Shown: positions 28,084 to 35,633 of the stretch, piece by piece
Layout: the number at the start of each line of letters is the position of its first letter
Position numbering within the stretch: position 1 is the first letter of the stretch
Assembly (NCBI RefSeq): GCF_002154225.1
Contig: NZ_MTSE01000022.1
Span: 23,496-87,495, forward strand
DNA length: 64,000 nt
Origin: Hymenobacter crusticola
GTDB taxonomy: Bacteria > Bacteroidota > Bacteroidia > Cytophagales > Hymenobacteraceae
Direction of reading: 5' to 3'
Notes under the pieces: generated by a model
Databases searched by the model: none
The model's input: the letters and a program-made list of their open reading frames with translations, nothing else
Told to the model about the DNA's origin: nothing
Translations under genes and position numbers: made by a program

Positions 28084-28792
28084 TGCTCCGGAGAAGAGCT
28101 GTTCTGTCTTGTTCTTGAGAAACAGCTTCTTCTTGTAAACGTGCTATACAATTCCTGTGGCAAAAGCTAAGCTGCTTACCGGGGTATGAGGAATGGATTT
28201 TTTGGCTCGGTCCATAGCAACCGCTTCTTTGGCGAAGCGGTGCTCCGCGTGAAGGTAGAAGCACTTTGGACGCGTTCCACAACAGCATCTGCCGTCGCTA
28301 TCGTCTCTAGAGCTAAACGAAATACATCCACAGTCGATGAGGTATCTATCGTCTGAATGCTGCTTTTGTACGCAGTCCAGCGTAGCGTGCGCTACGCCGC
28401 ATACCTAGCAGTTTCCCGCTTAATGTAGATTGTGGTTGCACTATAGGCCTGGCCTCTGGCTTTACTGCCTCGGTATCTGTGTGCCAGAGCGCTAGGTAGG
28501 TGGCTAATCGTATTAAGCTTTCCTGCTTTACCTCCTCTACTTTCTCATTGACGATGTCTAAAACAGGACGGCACCTCGTAGCGGTTGTCTCCCACTGCTG
28601 CGCTGTGAGCTCTGGTAGCGTGCACTCATCACTTATTGAACATACTTTCTAGCTTGGATCTATAGCTGTGGGGCAACTTGGGAATAAGGAATAAGAACAG
28701 AGCTCATTTGATTATAATGACAACAGTTTTCCTGGTAATTAGATGATTTCATATTAATACACCATACCAATCTTCTGGCAGGATAGTATAAG
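28084..28792. other. Region without intact gene; possible minus-strand remnant
   Basis: No complete gene is recognised. On the minus strand the frame from 28648 to 28346 stays open for about 100 codons but has no usable start. It reads protein-like stretches such as DIVNEKVEEVKQESLIRLAT and YLALWHTDTEAVKPEARPIV. It may be the tail of a lost gene. The family is unknown. Confidence 0.3.
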
Positions 28793-28830
28793 TGCAGAAA
28801 TTAAGGGCGTATGCGCCCTTAATTTCTGCA
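28793..28830. repeat. Perfect 17-bp inverted repeat
   Basis: The arms tgcagaaattaagggcg (28793-28809) and its exact reverse complement (28814-28830) enclose the loop tatg. No T-run follows on either strand, so it is not an ordinary terminator. It lies just before a dead XRE regulator gene. It could be an old operator, a cruciform-forming site or the footprint of a small mobile element. Confidence 0.7.
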
Positions 28831-28856
28831 GGCCTCCGCGGCAGTTTACCACGTGA

Positions 28857-29103
28857 AGAATCTCAATGGTTTATAAGCATTCGCCAATCGGCTGCGCTCC
28901 TTGTGCAAGCAGAGAAGCTATTCATAGCAGCAATTAGCAGATATTGCCAGTGAGAGCAGTCGACAATTAAGCAAATTGAGCTAGCACAATTAGCTCCTAC
29001 ATTGGACCTATTAATATCCATCAGTCGTGCCTTAAACTTAGAGGTACGAGACTTAATAGATGATCCGGCCATTACTAATACCAATTCAGATGCAAGCAGA
29101 TAA
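28857..29103 (+). pseudogene. XRE-family HTH regulator remnant
   Basis: One frame reads ESQWFISIRQSAALLVQAEK, then FIAAISRYCQ, an internal TGA stop, then IKQIELAQLAPTLDLLISIS and RALNLEVRDLIDD before a stop at 29101-29103. The second part matches the end of an XRE helix-turn-helix (consensus QIERGQLNPTL followed by a helix and LxELI). The stop at about 28960 and the absence of a start make the gene dead. Small XRE proteins often control plasmid or phage functions, so this is probably a lost regulator of the plasmid-like segment. Confidence 0.65.
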
Positions 29104-29663
29104 GTAAATTCAGATCAAAAGCTCCTTTGCAAGACCTGTCTAACATAATGAATATCAATTCTCTATCAGTGCATTAGTGCGCAGAAAGAACCCTCTCCCC
29201 TACTATGTCAAAAAGCAATAAATTGTAGGTACTGGCAACCTGCCTGAATGATAATATCTGCTCTTGCGGTAGCTCACTCGCATTAAAGACGAGTATCTAT
29301 CCAACAACTACTCAACACTCTGCTATAATATATGAGTATGTAATACATGCTAAGTATGTAATACATACACAGTATACATTACATACAATATATGTTCATA
29401 CAATACATGTACATACAGTATACACGAAACAGTTATGTATTGCGTCTAAGAGATAGTAATAGGCAATGCTATATAGAACAGAATGTACACGACGCCTAGT
29501 AGGCTGTAATCGCCTGCACACTAGTGAACCATCACCACGAAAATTTAGGCTCGGCTACTGTAAAGGCGATTTTGAGGTTATACGTGCCTAGGCAGCGGTA
29601 GCAGTTGAGCAGGCAAAGGTGCTCTCGACCACTCAGCAATCACACAGTGCAGCTCAGGTTTTC
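29104..29663. other. AT-rich non-coding region with short repeats
   Basis: No coding frame is recognised. The middle carries the repeats at 29335-29425, described separately. The base composition is far below that of the flanking genes, as expected for a plasmid origin or partition region. Confidence 0.5.
29335..29425. repeat. Iteron-like array with 18-bp period
   Basis: The 14-mer agtatgtaatacat occurs exactly at 29335-29348 and again at 29353-29366, an 18-bp period. Degenerate copies follow with the same period (agtatacattacataca from 29371, then tatgttcatacaatac and acatacagtatacac). The units are built from tgta/taca and are partly self-complementary. The same tgtatgta/tacataca words recur in the big palindrome at 30199-30283. 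The array may be a second replication or partition binding site. Confidence 0.6.
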
Positions 29664-30090
29664 TAGTTTGTGGGCTTGGTTACCAGCACGAGTTGGCACC
29701 CGGACAGAGCCATTCCCGCTACTAGTGGACCACTATATTCCAAGTTAGCTTATACCACCTGCAAGCCAAGTTGGCGGTGCCCTGCTTCTACCAACACCGG
29801 GTCCACGCCGCACTAGTCTAGTTTGCTGGCCGGCTGCACCTGCACGACAAATCTTACACCGAGTGTATCGATAAGCAGGTGGCGCTTGGCGTCGTAGCTC
29901 CTTCTTACCTGCCCATACGGCTTGTCGACGATACCAACATTGGGCTCTGGTGACTTGTCTGCACGTTGACATATGAGCGTAATACTTCGCTTCGTGCATT
30001 TTGCTTCGTAGAGCTGTTGTCGCGCTAGCGCCGGAAACTGGTACACACCTCACACATTGCTCATGCCGATCAGCGACGAGGACATCCAGC
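29664..30090 (-). pseudogene. IS5-type transposase remnant
   Basis: On the minus strand one frame gives ADKSPEPNVGIVDKPYGQVR followed by SYDAKRHLLIDTLGVRFVVQ and VQPASKLD, then a stop at about 29819. This matches the central DDE region of IS5-type transposases, where the first catalytic Asp lies in a motif like VGVIDSQ and KGRKRHLLVDTLG follows. A degraded continuation in other frames (YSGPLVAGMALSGCQLVLVT) resembles the later catalytic segment. There are several stops and frame changes, and no terminal inverted repeats were found, so the element is dead. Confidence 0.65.
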
Positions 30091-30198
30091 ACGCCCGCTA
30101 GGTGCTATAGGTAGTACGGCCTACACCTGCTCCTAGGGCACATCGCTAAAATAAGCACCGAGTTTCGTTCGTACCGTACCCAGCAATTGTGCTGATAG

Positions 30199-30283
30199 CC
30201 AGTATTGCATACGAGATATGCTTTACACGCAATGTATGTAGTACATACATTGCGTGTAAAGCATATCTCGTATGCAATACTGG
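30199..30283. repeat. Perfect 85-bp palindrome upstream of parA
   Basis: The 42-bp arm 30199-30240 is the exact reverse complement of 30242-30283, with a single central base at 30241. The left arm begins ccagtattgcatacgagat and ends caatgtatgta. The arms stop abruptly: base 30198 and base 30284 do not pair. It ends 60 bp before the parA start codon, so it may be a ParA/ParB operator or centromere, or a cruciform at an origin. Perfect repeats of this size with no spacer are normally unstable, which argues for selection or very recent formation. Confidence 0.9.
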
Positions 30284-30343
30284 TTAGGTATGTATTAAAT
30301 ACATTGTGTACTATTGTGCTAGAAATAACTAACGTTAACGTCC

Positions 30344-31108
30344 ATGAAGACGATATGCTTTGCTAACCACAAAGGAGGCGTAGGTAAGACCACATCCACG
30401 CTAAATGTAGGGCAGGTGCTAGCTAGCCGCGGCTCACGTGTGCTATTAATTGACAGCGATTCTCAAACAAACCTATCTATGGCGTTTGACCGACAAAGCA
30501 CACGTCATTTAGGCGAACTGTTAGAGAGTGATGGGAAAACTCCGCTGACTGACCTGATGGAAAGAGTAGGGGAGGGGTTACAGCTCGTGGCGGCCTCACC
30601 GCGTTTGCAGATGGTGGAGAAACTCATGGCGGGCAGTTCTGGGTTAGAGTTTGTGCTGCGGGAAGGATTGGAGTCGGTGGAAGATCAATTTGATTATTGT
30701 TTAATCGACACTCCACCTTCCCTTGGAGGAATTACTTATTCGGCTTTGATTGCGGCCGACGCTGTATTTGTTCCTATGCAACCTGAGTACTTTGGCTATA
30801 ATGGGTTGACTTCCCTACTACAAGCATGCGTGCGTGTGCGCAAGCATTACAACTCTAAGCTCAAAGTTGGCGGCATCTTTTTTACAAAGTACTCGCCCAC
30901 CTATCGCTCTTCTATGCACCACCAATACGTGGGGCTCGTGCATCAGGACGAGCAGCTCGCTCCTTTAGTGATGGAAGTGAGTATCCGCCAGAACACCAAA
31001 CTTGGAGAAGCGCAAGCCATGCATGAATCGATGTTAGCTTATGCGCCTGAAAGCAATGGCGCCTTGGACTATATTTCTTTAACCGACGAAATCCTGACCC
31101 GACTATGA
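30344..31108 (+). CDS. ParA-family partition ATPase
   Basis: 254 residues. The deviant Walker A motif NHKGGVGKTTSTLNVG lies at about residues 8-23. Walker A' is LLIDSDSQTNLS and Walker B is YCLIDTPPSLGG, followed by FVPMQPEYFG. There is no N-terminal HTH, so it is the short (type Ib-like) ParA form, which usually pairs with a small DNA-binding partner. It should form an ATP-dependent gradient that positions the plasmid. The next gene overlaps its stop by 4 bp (ATGA). The 85-bp palindrome lies just upstream. Confidence 0.95.
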   Translation: MKTICFANHKGGVGKTTSTLNVGQVLASRGSRVLLIDSDSQTNLSMAFDRQSTRHLGELLESDGKTPLTDLMERVGEGLQLVAASPRLQMVEKLMAGSSGLEFVLREGLESVEDQFDYCLIDTPPSLGGITYSALIAADAVFVPMQPEYFGYNGLTSLLQACVRVRKHYNSKLKVGGIFFTKYSPTYRSSMHHQYVGLVHQDEQLAPLVMEVSIRQNTKLGEAQAMHESMLAYAPESNGALDYISLTDEILTRL

Positions 31109-31470
31109 GCACTCCCAAGCGCGATTTCACAGCAAAGACGGCCCGCCCTTTCCTCGATCCCAGTGCGCTCTACGGCATGGATGAAGTTCCTACTCAATCC
31201 TCTTCCACGCCTGACTCTGTGCCTGCTACACTAGTAACAAAATCTGCGGAGGAAGCTGGGCAAGAATGGGTGCAATTCAGCACGTATTTGCACCGCAATA
31301 CCTATCTACGGCTTAAGCAGGCTGAGTATTGGGAACCTGGTTTTGTAGCACGGCAGCAGATTGAGCAAGTTGTTAGTGCTCTATTAGATTCGCTAGAAGG
31401 CGCCAACCGTCCTTTACCAGAAGACCAACTACAAAAACTGCTACAAAAGAACAAGAAACTTAAGCCATAA
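31105..31470 (+). CDS. Small partner protein of ParA (putative centromere-binding protein)
   Basis: 121 residues. The start ATG overlaps the parA stop, so the two are translationally coupled. The N-terminal 50 residues are polar and likely disordered (TPKRDFTAKTARPFLD). The C-terminal half is helical, with WVQFSTYLHRNTYLRLKQAE and QIEQVVSALLDSLEG, and ends in a lysine-rich tail. This pattern, together with its place, suggests a ribbon-helix-helix or similar ParB-like protein. No specific family motif is recognised, so the role rests on genomic context. Confidence 0.65.
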   Translation: MSTPKRDFTAKTARPFLDPSALYGMDEVPTQSSSTPDSVPATLVTKSAEEAGQEWVQFSTYLHRNTYLRLKQAEYWEPGFVARQQIEQVVSALLDSLEGANRPLPEDQLQKLLQKNKKLKP

Positions 31471-31546
31471 AAGGCACAAAAAGGCACTAAAAACCGCATT
31501 TTTGAAGCAAAAATAAACCTTTTTGGACTATGTAGACCTCATTGAT

Positions 31547-31564
31547 CTGCTACAAAAAAGACGT
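31547..31564 (+). repeat. Rep iteron, outlying copy after the parA operon
   Basis: Exact copy of the 18-mer ctgctacaaaaaagacgt, about 100 bp before the main array. Confidence 0.85.
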
Positions 31565-31593
31565 TTTTAAAAACGCAACTAGTCTTTTTTTTT
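31554..31593 (+). terminator. Probable terminator of the parA operon overlapping an iteron
   Basis: aaaaaagac (31554-31562) can pair with gtctttttt (31582-31590), and a run of T continues to 31593. Inside lies the 14-bp palindrome cgtttttaaaaacg (31562-31575). The first arm is also the end of an iteron copy (31547-31564), so the same bases may serve two functions. Confidence 0.5.
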
Positions 31594-31661
31594 ATTACTA
31601 TCCTTATAGAAGTATTATAGGAGCGCTAACTACTTAAAAACCAGAGCGCCCAGAGGGCCAT

Positions 31662-31775
31662 CTGCTACAAAAAAGACGTTTGGTGCTACAAAAAAGACGT
31701 GGATCTGCTACAAAAAGGACGTGGATCTGCTACACAATAGCCGTTAACCATTCGTATCTGCTACAAAAAAGACGT
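31662..31775 (+). repeat. Iteron array upstream of the rep gene
   Basis: Five copies of ctgctacaaaaaagacgt in the same orientation: 31662-31679 (exact), 31684-31700 (first base missing), 31705-31722 (one change), 31727-31744 (degenerate, ctgctacacaatagccgt) and 31758-31775 (exact). Spacing is about 22 bp (two helical turns) for most units, with a wider last gap. The array ends 10 bp before the rep start codon. This is a typical iteron origin bound by a Rep_3-type initiator, which could also repress its own gene from here. Confidence 0.9.
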
Positions 31776-31785
31776 TTAGCCCATC

Positions 31786-32967
31786 ATGGAAGCCAACTCC
31801 GATAAACGGGTCGCCCAGCATAATGCCCTGATCAATGCTCGATTTAGCTTCGTACCGTTGCAGATGCGACTGTTTGTAGCTTTGCTCTCACGTATTGACT
31901 TCGACGACGTAGACTTCAAAGAGCACTTTATTCCTCTAGAAGAACTCGTTTTTGAGCGACGCGGAGGATCGGCCTATGAGCAGATAGACGAGATGTGCAA
32001 AGGCTTGGCATCCTTTACTCTCTACATTGAAGAGTTGGAAGAAAAGACGCGCAAACGCCGTCGCAAACCGAGTTACACTTATATTCCACTAATGGCTGAA
32101 GCCGGTTACCGAGCTGATCTAGGCGGGGTAATAGCTAGCTTCAACCCGAAGATTATGCCTTACCTGCTACAGTTGCGAGAGAGTGGTAACTTCACTACGG
32201 CCGATATCCAGCAGGTTCTTAAGTTAAAAAGTCCCCAGTCACTACGCATTTATTGGCTGCTGAAAGAATACGCGGATTTTGGGAAGCGCACGATGAGCGT
32301 AGAGGACTTAAGGTTTGTGTTAGGGATAGAAGAGCACGAGTATCCCCGGTTTTCGAATTTCAAAGCCCGAGTACTAGATAAAGCCCAAGATGAAATTGCC
32401 AACACGGATATTCCTTTCACCTATGAGCTAGAGCGGGAGGGGAAAACCGTCGCTAGGATCAAGTTCTTATTTCAGCAATTGGCTGCATCTGCTACAAAAA
32501 AGACGTTGCCAGGCGCCACAGAATGGGCGAATGCTTTGCTCCAAATTGGGGTCAGCCAGCGTAGCATTACTGCGATTGCTCACCAGCTAGAACAAGGAGA
32601 ATACGAAGTAGGCTACATTGCGTATGTAGTCAGAATTGTAGAAAGTCAGTTTCAGAAAGGTAAGATCAAAAAGCCCGCAGGAGCTATTTACAAGGCATTA
32701 GTAGAGAAGTACCTCTTGGAAGATTACAACGTTTCGCTAAATACCCGGCAGAGCTCGAAAAAGAAGCTAATACTCCCTAGTGAGAGGAAGCCCACAATTG
32801 CATTTTGCTTACGTGAAGTGCAGGAAATGTATGACAACCCCGGTCCATACGCCCGTCGACAAGAGAGAGCTACAACTTTTGAAGAACACTTACAGCAAGT
32901 GTATTTGAACGAGGGATTTATACTAGAGCACCGCGGAGAGGAGCAGTGGCTAGTAAAACACTCGTAG
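31786..32967 (+). CDS. Rep_3-family plasmid replication initiator
   Basis: 393 residues. The first winged helix starts VAQHNALINARFSFVPLQMR followed by LFVALLSRIDFDDVDF, as in Rep_3 initiators of Bacteroidota. The middle YTYIPLMAEAGYRADLGGVI and the second winged helix with LKSPQSLRIYWLLKEYADFG and MSVEDLRFVLGIEE complete the two-domain core (about 1-230). The remaining 160 residues are a basic, probably flexible tail. It should bind the iterons just upstream and open the origin. Codons about 235-240 are themselves an exact iteron copy (32489-32506), which is unusual. Confidence 0.9.
   Translation: MEANSDKRVAQHNALINARFSFVPLQMRLFVALLSRIDFDDVDFKEHFIPLEELVFERRGGSAYEQIDEMCKGLASFTLYIEELEEKTRKRRRKPSYTYIPLMAEAGYRADLGGVIASFNPKIMPYLLQLRESGNFTTADIQQVLKLKSPQSLRIYWLLKEYADFGKRTMSVEDLRFVLGIEEHEYPRFSNFKARVLDKAQDEIANTDIPFTYELEREGKTVARIKFLFQQLAASATKKTLPGATEWANALLQIGVSQRSITAIAHQLEQGEYEVGYIAYVVRIVESQFQKGKIKKPAGAIYKALVEKYLLEDYNVSLNTRQSSKKKLILPSERKPTIAFCLREVQEMYDNPGPYARRQERATTFEEHLQQVYLNEGFILEHRGEEQWLVKHS
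32489..32506 (+). repeat. Iteron copy inside the rep coding sequence
   Basis: The exact 18-mer ctgctacaaaaaagacgt recurs in frame within the rep gene, where it encodes SATKKT. It lies at the junction of the DNA-binding core and the C-terminal tail. It matches the exact upstream copies in all 18 positions, so chance is very unlikely. Confidence 0.9.
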
Positions 32968-33602
32968 AAAAAATGAAGGCAAGGGCGCTTAATCACTGTT
33001 AGCCTAGGATACCTTCGATTGTGCGAACCTAGATGAGTTTGTCACTTGTGCCATTGTTAGCATGAGATGACAAGAGAGTCTTCCTGCCACTGCCTGACTA
33101 CTACTTCTGGCCGCTGCGCTTTCTAGCAGCTTGCAGGCGATACTGCCCAACAGGACGACTAACAGCAGGATATCGTCACACTTTGGGAGGGCATAGCGTC
33201 CGGTTCTCTGAGAAACAGGCAACCAAGAGAAAGGATACCCGCTCGTCTGGCTAGGTGCGTTGGTTGTAGAGAAGTACGAACCCTTGTATTTTCACCGGGC
33301 CGGTCAAGCAACAGTGGAGGCGCTACTGCTGAGCTTATAGTGATTATCAAAAGAACATTTGTGGAGATACCAGCAAAACGCACTCAGGTACAGTAGTTGT
33401 AATTTACTGCAAGTTTTTGCCCCATTCTAACGGGAATCCCCGGTTCGTCTCAGTTACGGCCTGCTCGCTAGGTATACTTTCTTTTATCTAACTAGCAGTG
33501 ACTTGCGTTCTTTCAAGCGCGCCTAGGACGGCGGTAGTAGTCGGCCCAGTTCAAGCCTAGAGCATATGTGTGTCATGCTGTTGCCAACCCTGAGTCTATT
33601 AG
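32968..33602. other. Intergenic region without recognised gene
   Basis: The 635 bp lie between the convergent rep and LytTR genes. Several short frames exist but none resembles a known family. This is the right border of the plasmid-like segment. No att-like repeat was identified. Confidence 0.45.
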
Positions 33603-34361
33603 CTACTTCCAGCGGTTGAAAAACTGGTCGAAGGCTTCCCGATAGCCTTCGCTCACGGGCAGCGTCTGGCCGCGTAGCTGCACCGTGCCGCGCGCGACTG
33701 CCTGTACGTGTCCCAGGCCCACAATGTAGGAGCGGTGAATGCGCAGGAAGTGGCGCGACGGCAGCTTTTCTCCCAGGCGGCGCAGGCTGGTAAGTACTAA
33801 CAGGGGCCGGGCTGCGCTGGCCAGGTGCACTTTCACGTAGTCCTTCAGGCCTTCCACGTACACGATGTCGGCCAAGGTCACCCGCACGAGCTGGTACTCG
33901 ACTTTTAGGTAAATGTGGTCCTCCTCAGGCGCGGCGGGCGGCACCGGGGCCGGAGCAGCGCCCCCGGCCAGCAACGCGAAATAGGCGCGAGCCTTCAGGG
34001 CAGCGCGCAAAAACTCCTCGTAGCCGAAGGGCTTGAGCAGGTAGTCGAGCGCATCCACTTTGTAGCCCTCAAGGGCGTAGTGGTTGAAGGCGGTGGTAAA
34101 GATGACGCGTGGACCATTTTGCAGAACGCGAGCTAACTCCAGGCCGCTCAAGCCTGGCATCTTAATGTCGAGGAACAGCAACTCAATGGCGGGCTGCGCA
34201 TGTACGGCCTGCAGGGCGGCTACGGCGCTGTCATGCTGGCCCACGAGTTCCAGAAACGGGGTTTGCTCAATAAAAGCGCATACCATACCCAAGGCCAGCG
34301 GCTCATCATCGACGGCCAGGCAACGGATGCGGGGCGGGGCTACAGCATCAGCAACAGACAT
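33603..34361 (-). CDS. LytTR-family response regulator
   Basis: 252 residues. The receiver domain has RCLAVDDEPLALGMVCAFIE, phosphoacceptor Asp in LLFLDIKMPGLSG and the Lys in LDYLLKPFGYEEFL. A linker with proline and alanine runs follows, then a LytTR DNA-binding domain (about 150-252) with IVYVEGLKDYVKVHL, SLRRLGEKLPSRHFLRIHRS and YIVGLGHVQA. It overlaps the end of the kinase gene by 22 bp, so translation is coupled. It probably regulates its own operon with the pirin and dioxygenase genes, since nothing else is adjacent on this strand. Confidence 0.94.
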   Translation of the reverse strand: MSVADAVAPPRIRCLAVDDEPLALGMVCAFIEQTPFLELVGQHDSAVAALQAVHAQPAIELLFLDIKMPGLSGLELARVLQNGPRVIFTTAFNHYALEGYKVDALDYLLKPFGYEEFLRAALKARAYFALLAGGAAPAPVPPAAPEEDHIYLKVEYQLVRVTLADIVYVEGLKDYVKVHLASAARPLLVLTSLRRLGEKLPSRHFLRIHRSYIVGLGHVQAVARGTVQLRGQTLPVSEGYREAFDQFFNRWK

Positions 34362-35563
34362 ATTTCATATTCATGGTGGTCGTTAGCGGGCGTTACAGTC
34401 AAGCGATACGCACCGGGGTAGAGCAAATCAAGGCGCCGCCGCGTGTTGGCCAAGCCTATGCCACCCGACTCCTCGGCGTCAACCTCTTCTACCGGCGGAT
34501 CCGGAAACAGCGTGTTGCACACCCGCAACTCCACCGTATGGGCCGTAGGTTGGCGCAGCTCGATGACAATTCTACTGGGCGCCGTGGCGCTGACGCCGTG
34601 CTTGAAGGCGTTTTCCACGAAGGGCTGAAACAGCATGGGTGCAATGAGCACCTCCGCCGCTGGAGCGTCTGGCGCCGTGAAGATAAGCTGTACACGCTTG
34701 GCCAGCCGCAGCTGCATGAGCTCAACGTAATCACGCAGAAAGCTGATTTCCTGGCCGAGCGGAACCTGGTCGGTGGGCGCGCCATAGAGCACGTGGCGCA
34801 ACATGCGCGAGAGCCGCTGCAAGGAGCGCCGGGCTTGTTCGCCGTCAAGCAGCGTGAGCGCATAGATGTTATTGAGCGTATTGAAGAGGAAGTGGGGGTT
34901 AATTTGGGCTTTGAGCATTCCTAGCTCTGCCGCCAGCTTCTCCTGTTCCAGCACGCTGCGTGCCAGCGCGTCGCGCTGCCCACGCTGCACGGCAGCCACG
35001 CTGGTGCCCAGCCCCAACACGAGCAGCGTAGAAAAGAGTACCGCAGGGTTGACGCCATCAGTAGGCCCCCGGCTTGGTACCCTGGAGCCAGGCCAGGGGC
35101 CTGGTCCCGGTGCTCTTCGAGGGGGGGCGTCACGAATTCCACCTAGGCTTGGCCCACCGGGCCGCGGCGCGGCCAACAGGCGCTGGCCAGTCCTGTGTGC
35201 GAAGACGACGGCCGCAACAATGCCGAGCAGAAACAGCAGGTACGCTACGAGCCGCCGCCGGTAGAGCAGGTGTGGCACAGCCCAGTCCGCGTTAACGTAA
35301 AATGCGGCCAGCGAGAGGACGAACAGGCCTGCCTGCAGCAGGAAGTACCGCGCCGTGGACAAGCCCATGGTGGGCTGCGTGAACACGGTTACGCCCAGCA
35401 GAACCCAAATCACCGCGTGCAGCAGGCCCGTCTGGGCGCGACGGGAAGAAAGAAAGGTCATCCAGTTGGCAGTAGTAGGTAAGGGAAATCGCCCGGGCTG
35501 GTAGCCGGCCGTAAGCAGCCCCAAGTTGCTTAAAATTCGGTCCTGCATGACTCCGGTTTCCAT
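34340..35563 (-). CDS. LytS-type sensor histidine kinase
   Basis: About 407 residues from the ATG at 35563. The frame also has a TTG at 35602 and later Mets. Four hydrophobic segments cover about residues 35-145 (such as LLHAVIWVLLGVTVF and YLLFLLGIVAAVVFAH). A proline-rich stretch (PRPGGPSLGG) separates them from a further membrane segment. The kinase core starts with the H-box LKAQINPHFLFNTLNNIYAL and ends with FVENAFKHGV and ESGGIGLANTRRRLDLLYPG. No extracellular sensor domain is apparent, so it may sense a membrane or small-molecule signal. It partners the LytTR regulator downstream. Confidence 0.92.
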   Translation of the reverse strand: METGVMQDRILSNLGLLTAGYQPGRFPLPTTANWMTFLSSRRAQTGLLHAVIWVLLGVTVFTQPTMGLSTARYFLLQAGLFVLSLAAFYVNADWAVPHLLYRRRLVAYLLFLLGIVAAVVFAHRTGQRLLAAPRPGGPSLGGIRDAPPRRAPGPGPWPGSRVPSRGPTDGVNPAVLFSTLLVLGLGTSVAAVQRGQRDALARSVLEQEKLAAELGMLKAQINPHFLFNTLNNIYALTLLDGEQARRSLQRLSRMLRHVLYGAPTDQVPLGQEISFLRDYVELMQLRLAKRVQLIFTAPDAPAAEVLIAPMLFQPFVENAFKHGVSATAPSRIVIELRQPTAHTVELRVCNTLFPDPPVEEVDAEESGGIGLANTRRRLDLLYPGAYRLTVTPANDHHEYEICLLLML

Positions 35564-35633
35564 TCTTTTGATCACGGAGGTACCCCGCTGCTTACTATCC
35601 AACGCGACCCGGCGGCTGGCATTACCGTGCCGG

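Noticed and set aside
31547..31775. CRISPR array
   Set aside because: The repeats are only 18 bp with about 4-bp spacers of near-constant sequence and lie before a rep gene, which is the layout of iterons. No cas gene is present.
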